DNA from: an uncultured Clostridium sp.
GTDB lineage: Bacteria > Bacillota > Clostridia > Christensenellales > Borkfalkiaceae
Assembly (NCBI GenBank): GCA_900555925.1
Contig: USMU01000067.1
Location: 1-8,528 of the forward strand
DNA: 8,528 bases
Direction: 5' to 3'
Below the pieces are notes generated by a model that was not told the origin of the DNA, did not search any database, and saw only the letters and a program-made list of their open reading frames with translations. Numbering within the stretch: position 1 is the first letter of the stretch; each line of letters starts with the position of its first letter. The position numbers were made by a program, and so were the translations under genes. Positions 1 through 6,703 of the stretch are shown in pieces.

Positions 1-212
1 CTAATCTGGCCCGCCTCCGACTCTGCGTCGCCGATGATTTTGCGAACGCGCTCGTTCGCTTCGCCGACTTTCTTTTATGTATTTTTCTTATAGATTGTAT
101 AACCTACAAAAGCGCCCGCTGCGGCAAATATTACTATTGCAGCGACCAACGCGCCGATAAATACACCCGTGGATACGGAGAGAAACAGGACGCTCAAATT
201 CACACCGTTCAT
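1..212 (-). pseudogene. rny: Ribonuclease Y (rny), 5' end only, interrupted by an in-frame TAA
   Basis: RNase Y is a membrane-anchored endoribonuclease that starts mRNA decay in Bacillota. Only the N-terminal part is in the window; the KH and HD catalytic domains would lie to the left. The ATG at 212-210 has a perfect AGGAGG (224-219) six bases upstream. Codons 1-45 give a short N-terminus, one hydrophobic segment (about residues 17-40) and the basic end GYTIYKKNT. Codon 46 is TAA (77-75). The same frame then stays open to the edge and reads KKVGEANERVRKIIGDAE, the charged coiled-coil sequence expected right after the RNase Y anchor. From memory of the family it aligns without a gap, the stop standing where Glu or Lys is usual. 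No ATG, GTG or TTG follows the stop in frame within the window. Its place after recA matches the usual Bacillota order. Identity rests on this short piece and the context. It may be a true nonsense mutation, a sequence error, or a gene restarted further left. Confidence 0.62.
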
Positions 213-247
213 TTTGTGCCTCCTGCGGTTAAAATTTTAATAATAGA

Positions 248-259
248 TTTATCGATAAA
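248..259. repeat. Perfect 12-base palindrome in the rny leader
   Basis: TTTATCGATAAA is fully self-complementary and lies in the rny 5' leader, about 35 bases upstream of the start codon and 51 bases downstream of the predicted transcription start. It could be a dimeric protein-binding site or just AT-rich chance. No known operator was recognised. Confidence 0.3.
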
Positions 260-316
260 CGAATAAATTTCGCGGGGATTTTTGTTCCCGTCGTCATTAT
301 TTTTCTATCTGTTTTT

Positions 317-345
317 ATTTTACAATATATTCGCGAAAAAGTCAA
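317..345 (-). promoter_or_regulatory. Sigma-A-type promoter of rny
   Basis: Reading the minus strand, a -35 box TTGACT (345-340) is separated by exactly 17 bases from a -10 box TAAAAT (322-317). This is one mismatch per box from the housekeeping consensus. It lies downstream of the nadE terminator and upstream of rny, so rny has its own promoter. Transcription would start near 310, giving a leader of roughly 98 bases. The boxes are seen in the sequence; the activity is inferred. Confidence 0.8.
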
Positions 346-405
346 TTGTTTGGGTCGAATTTATCACTTCGAATGTGAAATTATTTGGATTTTTTGTTTT
401 TTATG

Positions 406-436
406 AAAAAGTGGAAGGAACATTTTCCTCCCACTT
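406..436 (-). terminator. Intrinsic terminator after nadE
   Basis: On the minus strand the arms AAGTGGGAGGAA (436-425) and TTCCTTCCACTT (420-409) form a 12-pair stem with one G-U wobble and a four-base AATG loop. The stem runs into a short T run (five T in all, 410-406). It lies 39 bases past the nadE stop and just before the rny promoter, as expected for the end of the rimO-to-nadE operon. The T tract is short, so termination may be incomplete. Confidence 0.75.
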
Positions 437-475
437 CGCCTTTTAACGATAAAAATACACACTTTTAGATATTTT

Positions 476-2398
476 TCAGTACATTGTTTCCAATTCTTCC
501 AGCCAAAGCTCTGCCGAAGCGTCCGAAGGCATACGCCAATCTCCACGGGGAGAAAGCGTGACGGAACCGATTTTCACGCCGTCGGGAATACATGAACGTT
601 TGAACTGCTGAGAGAAAAACCGCCTGTAAAAATTTTTCAGCCATTTTAACAGCGTTTTTTCGTCATAGGCCTTCCCGAAAGCATATTTGGCAAGATAATA
701 TACTTTTTTCGGCGTTTCTCCCAAACGGATTGCATGGTAGAGATAGAAGTCGTGCAACTCGTAAGGTCCGATAATATCCTCCGTCTTTTGCGCGATCTTT
801 CCTTCCTTATCGGGAGGAAGAAGTTCCGGAGAAATTTCCGTGGCGAGAATCGCTTCAAGGACTTTTTGAAGTTCTCCGCCCTTTCGCATTCCTTCGTATC
901 GGACAAGATGTTTTACCAAGGTCTTGGGTACGGAGGAATTGACGGCATACATGGACATATGATCCCCGTTATAAGTACACCAACCGAGGGCGAGTTCGCT
1001 CAAATCCCCCGTCCCGACAACGAGTCCTCCCGTCTTGTTTGCGATGTCCATGAGGATCATGGTACGCATGCGCGCCTGGGCGTTTTCGTATGTCACGTCC
1101 AACGCTTTTCTGTCGTGACCGATATCTTCAAAATGCTTCAAAACGCTCTCGGAAATATTGATTGTCCGCCCGCTTGCCCCCGTACATTCGATCAATTTCA
1201 GAGAATTGTCAAACGTCTTTCCCGTCGTTCCGAAACCGGGCATCGTAACGGCGACAATATTCTTTTTATCTCTGCCGAGAATTTCAAACGCCCGTGCGGA
1301 AACGAGAAGCGCAAGGGAAGAATCGAGTCCGCCGGAAATTCCGATGACCGCGGTCTTTGCGCCCGTATGAGAAAGTCTGCGAGCCAAACCCTGCGCCTGT
1401 ATGGATAAAATAAGTTCCGCACGCTCTCCGAGTTGTATGTTTTCCTGCGGAACAAACGGCGTTTTAGAAACTTTTCGCAAAGTCAGCTCCCCGTCCCCGC
1501 AAAATCCCGCCTTTGTTACGATAAAATCCGAAGGCGTTTCCGTGCCCGTGAAGGTCGTCAGTTTTCTGCGTTCCGCCGCGAGGAAAGAAGCGTCGATTTC
1601 CGCCGTCGCTCTTCCCTTTGAAAAAGGGAGACTCTCCGACAATACGGAAGCGTTTTCCGCAATCAGATTATGCCCGGCAAAAACCATGTCCGTAGTCGAT
1701 TCGCCCGTTCCCGCATCTGCATAGATATACGCGCAAACGTTTCTTCCCGACTGTGATTTGACGAGCATTCTCCGATAATCCGCCTTCCCGATCGTCTCGT
1801 CTGATGCGGAAAGATTGACGATGATCGTCGCGCCGGCCGAAGCCGCATAAACGGAGGGCGGCATACCTACCCATAAATCCTCGCAGATTTCACAGGCCAC
1901 TTTCACTTCGGGATTTTTTTCGTCGGCAAAAATCTGCTTAGGTCCGAACGTCGTGCATTCTTCTTCCCAGAGTCGATAATCGGGAATGTTCCCGTTCGGC
2001 GCGGGAGAAAAATACCTGCGCTCATAAAATTCCGAATAATTGGGAATGTGCGTCTTGGGAACGATGCCGAGTACTCTTCCGTTACAGAGCGCCGCAGCGC
2101 AATTATATAACTTTCCCATGTAATCCATGGGCAGTCCCACAAAAATCAGCATGGAAATTCCGCGCGTAAACAGCGAAAGCTCTTTCAGCGCTCTTCGGCA
2201 AGCTTCCGAAAGAAGGGGCTGTAAAAATAGATCTCCGCACGTATAGCCGCAAAGGCAGAGTTCAGGAAAGACGAGAATTTCCGTCCCTTCCTTCGTCTGC
2301 CTTGCAATTTCTTCTTCGATTTTCAACGTATTGAATTTTACGTCCGCGACTTTCAGCTCCGGACTTACCGCCGCGACTTTGACAAAACCGTATTTCAT
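476..2398 (-). CDS. nadE: Glutamine-dependent NAD(+) synthetase
   Basis: This cytoplasmic enzyme makes the last step of NAD synthesis: deamido-NAD (NaAD) + ATP + glutamine to NAD. The 640-residue protein has the two-domain, glutamine-using form. The N-terminal nitrilase-type glutaminase domain (about 1-290) carries the Glu-Lys-Cys triad: E46 in FPELCLCGY, K115 in VPKTHIPNYSEF, C172 in CEICEDLW. The C-terminal synthetase domain (about 325-640) has the ATP pyrophosphatase loop SGGLDSS at 355-361 and the family signature GTGDLSELALGW. All key residues are present and the length is normal for this class. The ATG at 2398 is preceded by AAAGGA with a six-base spacer. It starts 27 bases after the recA stop with no promoter or terminator in between, so it is probably cotranscribed with recA. 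A terminator follows its TGA stop. The glutaminase domain means that glutamine, not only free ammonia, can be the nitrogen donor. Confidence 0.97.
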   Translation of the reverse strand: MKYGFVKVAAVSPELKVADVKFNTLKIEEEIARQTKEGTEILVFPELCLCGYTCGDLFLQPLLSEACRRALKELSLFTRGISMLIFVGLPMDYMGKLYNCAAALCNGRVLGIVPKTHIPNYSEFYERRYFSPAPNGNIPDYRLWEEECTTFGPKQIFADEKNPEVKVACEICEDLWVGMPPSVYAASAGATIIVNLSASDETIGKADYRRMLVKSQSGRNVCAYIYADAGTGESTTDMVFAGHNLIAENASVLSESLPFSKGRATAEIDASFLAAERRKLTTFTGTETPSDFIVTKAGFCGDGELTLRKVSKTPFVPQENIQLGERAELILSIQAQGLARRLSHTGAKTAVIGISGGLDSSLALLVSARAFEILGRDKKNIVAVTMPGFGTTGKTFDNSLKLIECTGASGRTINISESVLKHFEDIGHDRKALDVTYENAQARMRTMILMDIANKTGGLVVGTGDLSELALGWCTYNGDHMSMYAVNSSVPKTLVKHLVRYEGMRKGGELQKVLEAILATEISPELLPPDKEGKIAQKTEDIIGPYELHDFYLYHAIRLGETPKKVYYLAKYAFGKAYDEKTLLKWLKNFYRRFFSQQFKRSCIPDGVKIGSVTLSPRGDWRMPSDASAELWLEELETMY

Positions 2399-2425
2399 GA
2401 ATTTTCCTTTCGTTTTTCCGACGGT

Positions 2426-3493
2426 TTACTCTTCTTTGTTTTCCTCTGCGGGTGTTTCCGCTTCTTCTGTGCCGCCCTTCGCCGCCTCACGGATTTTCGC
2501 TTCGATTTCCGCCTGCACTTCGGGATTATCTTTCAGATATTGACGCATTTTTTCTTTACCTTGAGCCACTTTATTACCGTTATAGCTAAACCAAGCGCCG
2601 CTCTTTGCAATAATATCGTACTGAACGCCCATATCAATGATGCAGCCCTGCTGAGAAATCCCTTCCCCGAAAACAATATCGAATTCCGCCTGTTTGAAGG
2701 GAGGCGCCAGCTTATTTTTGACGATTTTCGCCTTCGTACGATTCCCCATGATTCCGTCCCCATCTTTGAGCGAATCCATTCTTCTGACGTCGATGCGGAT
2801 GCTCGCGTAGAATTTCAGTGCTTTGCCGCCCGGAGTCGTTTCGGGATTTCCAAACATGACACCTACTTTTTCTCTAAGCTGATTGATAAAAATGACGCAG
2901 GTATGCGATTTATTGACGATTGCCGTCAATTTTCTCAAAGCCTGAGACATGAGCCGCGCTTGAAGCCCGACATGACTATCTCCCATATCGCCTTCGATTT
3001 CCGCCTTCGGAGTCAACGCCGCCACCGAGTCGATGACGATGATATCCACCGCGGAACTTCTGACCAGCGCGTCGGTGATATCGAGAGCCTGTTCGCCGGT
3101 ATCCGGCTGGGAGACGTACAAATCTTCGAGGTTGACCCCGAGCTTTTTCGCGTAGACGGGGTCGAGCGCATGCTCCGCATCGATAAACGCCGCAACGCCG
3201 CCCATTTTCTGTGCCTCCGCAATTGCATGAAGCGCGACCGTCGTCTTACCCGAGGATTCGGGACCGTAAATCTCGATGATTCTGCCCCGCGGCATGCCGC
3301 CGATTCCGAGTGCCAAATCGAGCGTGAGACAGCCCGTGGGAATGACTTCGATTTCCGTTTTGCCGGCTTCGTCGCCGAGGCGCATGATCGACCCCTTTCC
3401 GTACTGCTTTTCAATCTGCAAAAGCACGGCGTCGAGCGCTTTCATTTTTTCGCTGTTTACCTTGCTCTTTTCGCTGTTTTTTTCGTTACTCAT
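2426..3493 (-). CDS. recA: Recombinase RecA
   Basis: RecA forms an ATP-dependent filament on single-stranded DNA, carries out strand exchange in recombinational repair, and in SOS-competent bacteria triggers LexA self-cleavage. The 355-residue protein is complete. It shows the polymerisation N-terminus ([16 protein letters not shown], 26-41), Walker A GPESSGKT at 77-84, catalytic E107 in DAEHALDP, Walker B IIVID ending at D155, Q205 in the [10 protein letters not shown] motif, and the loop-L2 sequence [14 protein letters not shown] (216-229). The C-terminus is acidic, which in well-studied RecA proteins restrains activity. There is no intein. The first 16 residues are a Lys/Glu/Ser-rich extension. 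The ATG at 3493 has AGGAG (3508-3504) ten bases upstream. The gene follows cinA by 34 bases and precedes nadE by 27. No LexA-type inverted repeat is visible in the 34-base gap, so transcription from the upstream operon promoter is likely; a weak internal promoter at the cinA end cannot be excluded. Confidence 0.99.
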   Translation of the reverse strand: MSNEKNSEKSKVNSEKMKALDAVLLQIEKQYGKGSIMRLGDEAGKTEIEVIPTGCLTLDLALGIGGMPRGRIIEIYGPESSGKTTVALHAIAEAQKMGGVAAFIDAEHALDPVYAKKLGVNLEDLYVSQPDTGEQALDITDALVRSSAVDIIVIDSVAALTPKAEIEGDMGDSHVGLQARLMSQALRKLTAIVNKSHTCVIFINQLREKVGVMFGNPETTPGGKALKFYASIRIDVRRMDSLKDGDGIMGNRTKAKIVKNKLAPPFKQAEFDIVFGEGISQQGCIIDMGVQYDIIAKSGAWFSYNGNKVAQGKEKMRQYLKDNPEVQAEIEAKIREAAKGGTEEAETPAEENKEE

Positions 3494-3527
3494 TATAAAT
3501 TTACTCCTGTATCTTTTTTACGAAATT

Positions 3528-4631
3528 TTATAAATTTTTCAATTGCCGATAGGCCAAAAAAAGCGCGTAATTGATGGCCGTTTCAGTAATTTCCTCTCTC
3601 GTCCCTTCAAAGCGGTAACGATAAACGTATACCTTTTCTTTGAGACCGATCGCAATATATGCCAGTCCCACGGGCAATTCCGTTCGGTCGGATTTCGGCC
3701 CCGCCAGTCCCGTCGTCGCGACGGAAATATCGCAGTCTCCCGACGCGATCAAACCCGCAGCCATTTCGTAAGCCGTTTCGTCAGAGACGGCCCCGACCGT
3801 TCTAAGCGTGTATTCGGAAACGCCGAGACGCTTGATTTTTGCCCTTTCGTCATACGTGTTCAAACCTTCAAAATATACTTCGCTCGCCCCCGGGACGGAC
3901 ACGATTCGCCTTCCGACGCCTCCGCCCGTAAACGATTCGGCGACGCTGATTTTCTTTCCCCGAAGTTTGAGAAGCTGCACGAGTCTCTTTTCTAACGACG
4001 TATCGTCCAACGCATAAACTGCGTCCCCCAAACCTTCCGCAAACAGTCTCAACACGCCGTCCGCAAGCATTTTCGGGGCAGTCGAGTCGTAGAGAATTTC
4101 TACTACGCTTTCGCCGTACCTCTCTTTATCATTATACGTCAACTTGTCCCCGCTCATACGGAGCGCTTCTTGCAAAAGCTCTTTGATACGTTCTTTTTCC
4201 GCACCTACGGCGCGGAGAACGATACGATCGAAGCGGGTGGAATACTTTTTTTCCAAAAAAGGAACACAAACGTTTCTGACATATTCCGTGCCCGATTCCC
4301 CGTCGTCCGGAGAAACGAGAAATAAAGAACAGTCCTCCTTTTCAAACAGTCCGGCTCCCGAAAGCGTGCCCTGCAAAAAATTTGTATTGAATTTTTCCGA
4401 CAGCCATTCCCGCGCAGACGGTAAAAGACTTTTTTCCGCTATTACGACAAGATTTTCCGATTCGGCCGCAAGCTCTTCCACCGCTTTCAAAAATGCTTCC
4501 CGATCTTTGCGGGAAAGAAGGCGCACTTCCTCAAAAGGATATCCCGCTTTCAAAAATGCGTCGGAAGAAGAAAAATCCAGCTCGGAAAGTCCGTTTTTAA
4601 AATTTCTCAGAACGATACCCGCCGTTTTCAT
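3528..4631 (-). CDS. cinA: CinA-family protein: NMN amidohydrolase domain with a diverged COG1058-like N-terminus
   Basis: The C-terminal domain (about 210-367) belongs to the PncC/CinA-C family, which deamidates nicotinamide mononucleotide (NMN) to nicotinate mononucleotide, recycling the by-product of NAD-dependent DNA ligase. Visible motifs are AESFTGG with the proposed catalytic serine S233, VPGASEVYFEGLNTYDERAK holding Y260 and K265, GAVSDE (280-285) and TTGLAGP (306-312). The middle (about 165-210) resembles the CinA linker domain (GDAVYALDDTSLE). The N-terminal region (1-160) has the length and position of the molybdopterin-binding-like COG1058 domain but lacks the expected GDELL-type and GGLGPTxDD-type motifs; the latter region reads IAEKSLLPSAREW. 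The whole protein, 367 residues, is shorter than the usual 410-420. AGGAGG (4647-4642) lies ten bases before the ATG. It sits between pgsA and recA, its common place in Bacillota. The amidohydrolase role is well supported by motifs; any activity of the N-terminal part is doubtful. Confidence 0.92.
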   Translation of the reverse strand: MKTAGIVLRNFKNGLSELDFSSSDAFLKAGYPFEEVRLLSRKDREAFLKAVEELAAESENLVVIAEKSLLPSAREWLSEKFNTNFLQGTLSGAGLFEKEDCSLFLVSPDDGESGTEYVRNVCVPFLEKKYSTRFDRIVLRAVGAEKERIKELLQEALRMSGDKLTYNDKERYGESVVEILYDSTAPKMLADGVLRLFAEGLGDAVYALDDTSLEKRLVQLLKLRGKKISVAESFTGGGVGRRIVSVPGASEVYFEGLNTYDERAKIKRLGVSEYTLRTVGAVSDETAYEMAAGLIASGDCDISVATTGLAGPKSDRTELPVGLAYIAIGLKEKVYVYRYRFEGTREEITETAINYALFLAYRQLKNL

Positions 4632-4691
4632 GACCGACTTTCCTCCTGTCCGCGACGTTCCGCTTTGGTAAAAATACGCATGCGCATTGTT

Positions 4692-5282
4692 TTAATTCGC
4701 GGTATCTTTAAGAACCGCTTTATTCTTGACCACGTAAGAAATTCCCGACCAGATCGTGAGCACCGTCGCAACCGCGAACAGGACGAGTCCTATCATGTTG
4801 ATGACCTGTCCCGCGGTGCCGGAAAAATCGACAGAAAGGAGGAGAAAAAATATGCAGCCGTCTTGGAAAGTCGTCTTATATTTTCCCAGCTTTTCCGCCG
4901 CAAGCACGATTCCCGCGCTGGCCGCGATTTGACGGAACGCGCTGATGATGAGTTCCCGTGCGAGAATAACGCAGATGCAAACCGATGCGGCGATATAAAT
5001 CCAGTTTCCCCAAAGCCCAAAAATGCTGTATTCGGTCAACATAAGGATAAAAGCGGTGGCGACCAATACTTTATCGGCGATGGGATCGAGAAATTTTCCG
5101 AGATTGGTCACGAGATTTCTCGAACGGGCAATATGTCCGTCGAGCGCGTCCGTGAGAGCCGCGAGCGCAAAAATTACCGCCGCGATGATATGATTGAAAG
5201 GAATAACGTCGAGGAAAAAGAAAAGCACGAAAACGGGAATCATGCAAATTCTCACGACGGATATTTTATTCGGTAAATTCAT
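4692..5282 (-). CDS. pgsA: CDP-diacylglycerol--glycerol-3-phosphate 3-phosphatidyltransferase
   Basis: PgsA is an integral membrane enzyme that joins CDP-diacylglycerol and glycerol-3-phosphate to phosphatidylglycerol phosphate, the committed step to phosphatidylglycerol and cardiolipin. The 196-residue protein has the exact CDP-alcohol phosphatidyltransferase signature D(x2)DG(x2)AR(x8)G(x3)D(x3)D from D45 to D70, with the metal-binding aspartates at 45, 48, 66 and 70. It starts MNLPNKISVVRI, typical of PgsA, and has several hydrophobic segments (about 12-29, 31-44, 71-85, 90-115 and one near 150-185). Its ATG overlaps the rimO stop as ATGA (5282-5279), so translation of the two is probably coupled; it also has its own GGAGGA (5297-5292) nine bases upstream. 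A 60-base gap separates it from cinA. Other CDP-alcohol transferases share the signature, but length, N-terminus and the place before cinA-recA favour PgsA. Confidence 0.93.
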   Translation of the reverse strand: MNLPNKISVVRICMIPVFVLFFFLDVIPFNHIIAAVIFALAALTDALDGHIARSRNLVTNLGKFLDPIADKVLVATAFILMLTEYSIFGLWGNWIYIAASVCICVILARELIISAFRQIAASAGIVLAAEKLGKYKTTFQDGCIFFLLLSVDFSGTAGQVINMIGLVLFAVATVLTIWSGISYVVKNKAVLKDTAN

Positions 5283-6613
5283 AAACGATAGTCCTCCGTT
5301 TCACCGTACAGGTCGTAACTGTCCGCCCTGTTTATTTTTATCTGATAGGTTTCGCCCTGTGAGGCTTCCCGCGCGTTGAAATACACTTTGCCGTCTATTT
5401 CGGGAGCGCTGAAATACGCGCGGCCGACAAAACAATTTTTATCGTAATCGATTCCGTCGCAGAGCACTTCGAGGGACTTTCCCACAAAAGAGGAGAGAAA
5501 TTTTCCCGAAATTTCCCTTTGCACCTCATATAATTCCCGCACGCGGCGGCGCTTCGTGGAAGGATGAACCTGTCCGCTCATTCGGGCGGCAGCGGTATCC
5601 GGTTCGCGGGAATAGGCAAAAAATCCGCAGTTTGCGAATTTCGCTTCCTTCAAAAATACTTTCATACCCTCAAATTCCTCCTCCGTCTCTCCGGGAAACC
5701 CCGAAATAAACGTGGAACGAACGGCGACTTGAGGAATTTCTTCGCGCAATTTCTTCAAAAGCGCCAGATAACTTTCCCGACCGCCTTTGCGGTTCATGAG
5801 TTTCAAAATTCTGTTTTCCGAATGTTGCAGAGGAATATCGATATATTTGAGGATCTTGTCGTTATCGCGGATTTCCGCAATCAATTCCTCTCCGATGACG
5901 TCCGGATAACAATATAACAGCCGTATTTTACGGATATTATCGAGCTTTGAAAGTTCCGAAAGCAGATTTACGAAACGATTTTCCCCGTATAAATCTTCTC
6001 CGTACCGCGTCGTATCCTGCGCGACGACGATAAGTTCGGAAACGTCTCCGAGCTCCTCCGCCTCCTTCAAAAGATCTTCCATGGGATAGGAGACATATCG
6101 GCCGCGGATTTTCGGAATGAGGCAGTAGGTACAATGATTATAGCAGCCGTCGGCAATTTTGAGGTAAGCATAATGCGGCTCGGTAGTGAGCACCCGCCCG
6201 AAACGGAAACAGTCGTTCCCCTTGCCCACATAATTTTCTCTCTCGTTTCTCTCATAAGATTTTTCGAGCGCCTCAAAAATTTTTTCGTAATCCCGAATGC
6301 CTAAAAACACGTCCGCTTCGGTAAGCGGATCGAAAAGTTCGCCGATAAATTTTTGCGGCAGACAGCCCGTCACTACTATTTTTTCCAACTTTCCGCTCTT
6401 TTTATAACCTGCACATTCTAAAATCGTCTCAATAGATTCTTTCCGCGCCGATTCGAGAAACGCGCACGTGTTGACGATCACGATCTGCGCCTCCGACAAA
6501 TCGTCCGTCAACGCGCACTTCCGCTCTTTCAAAAGTCCGATGAGCTTCTCGCTGTCCACTCGATTTTTATCGCAACCGAGCGAAATGACTCCGAATAGTT
6601 TATTTTCCAACAT
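5279..6613 (-). CDS. rimO: Ribosomal protein S12 methylthiotransferase RimO
   Basis: RimO is a radical-SAM enzyme that adds a methylthio group to a conserved aspartate of ribosomal protein S12. The 444 residues show the full three-domain plan. The N-terminal methylthiotransferase domain has three cysteines for the auxiliary iron-sulfur cluster: C14 in SLGCDKN, C50 in VNTCAF and C84 in VTGCLPQ. The radical-SAM domain has the CxxxCxxC motif at C157, C161 and C164 in DGCYNHCTYCLIPKIRGRY. A TRAM domain follows at about 376-440. The related tRNA enzyme MiaB has the same architecture; the SLGCDKNRVDSE start and the IADGCYNHCTYC and IPKIRGRYVS motifs are RimO-like. The ATG at 6613 is preceded by AAGGA (6629-6625) with an 11-base spacer and by an extended -10 promoter. 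It is the first gene of the probable rimO-pgsA-cinA-recA-nadE operon and ends in the ATGA overlap with pgsA. Confidence 0.97.
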   Translation of the reverse strand: MLENKLFGVISLGCDKNRVDSEKLIGLLKERKCALTDDLSEAQIVIVNTCAFLESARKESIETILECAGYKKSGKLEKIVVTGCLPQKFIGELFDPLTEADVFLGIRDYEKIFEALEKSYERNERENYVGKGNDCFRFGRVLTTEPHYAYLKIADGCYNHCTYCLIPKIRGRYVSYPMEDLLKEAEELGDVSELIVVAQDTTRYGEDLYGENRFVNLLSELSKLDNIRKIRLLYCYPDVIGEELIAEIRDNDKILKYIDIPLQHSENRILKLMNRKGGRESYLALLKKLREEIPQVAVRSTFISGFPGETEEEFEGMKVFLKEAKFANCGFFAYSREPDTAAARMSGQVHPSTKRRRVRELYEVQREISGKFLSSFVGKSLEVLCDGIDYDKNCFVGRAYFSAPEIDGKVYFNAREASQGETYQIKINRADSYDLYGETEDYRL

Positions 6614-6641
6614 TCTTTGGCTTATCCTTCCTTACGGCTCT

Positions 6642-6650
6642 ATTATACCA
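6642..6650 (-). promoter_or_regulatory. Extended -10 promoter of the rimO operon
   Basis: In the 90-base gap between ftsK and rimO the minus strand reads TGGTATAAT (6650-6642), a perfect TGn-TATAAT extended -10 element. No good -35 box stands 16-18 bases upstream, which such promoters can do without. Transcription would start near 6635, leaving a leader of about 22 bases that includes the rimO ribosome binding site. No clear terminator follows ftsK, so some read-through from ftsK is possible. Confidence 0.72.
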
Positions 6651-6703
6651 CAATAAATATGACATACGTACGCCTGTTTTATAAAATTTTTGAAAATTTT
6701 TTA

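Noticed and set aside
364..546. Minus-strand 60-codon ORF across the nadE end and terminator
   Set aside because: It overlaps the nadE 3' end in another frame and runs through the terminator hairpin; it has no ribosome binding site or recognisable similarity.
734..1408. Plus-strand ORF of 224 codons opposite nadE
   Set aside because: It is antisense to the conserved synthetase domain of nadE and is a shadow frame without its own signals.
2540..3574. Long plus-strand ORF (344 codons) opposite recA
   Set aside because: It is antisense to an unmistakable, complete recA, has no recognisable domain or good ribosome binding site, and is explained by the rarity of TTA, CTA and TCA codons in recA.
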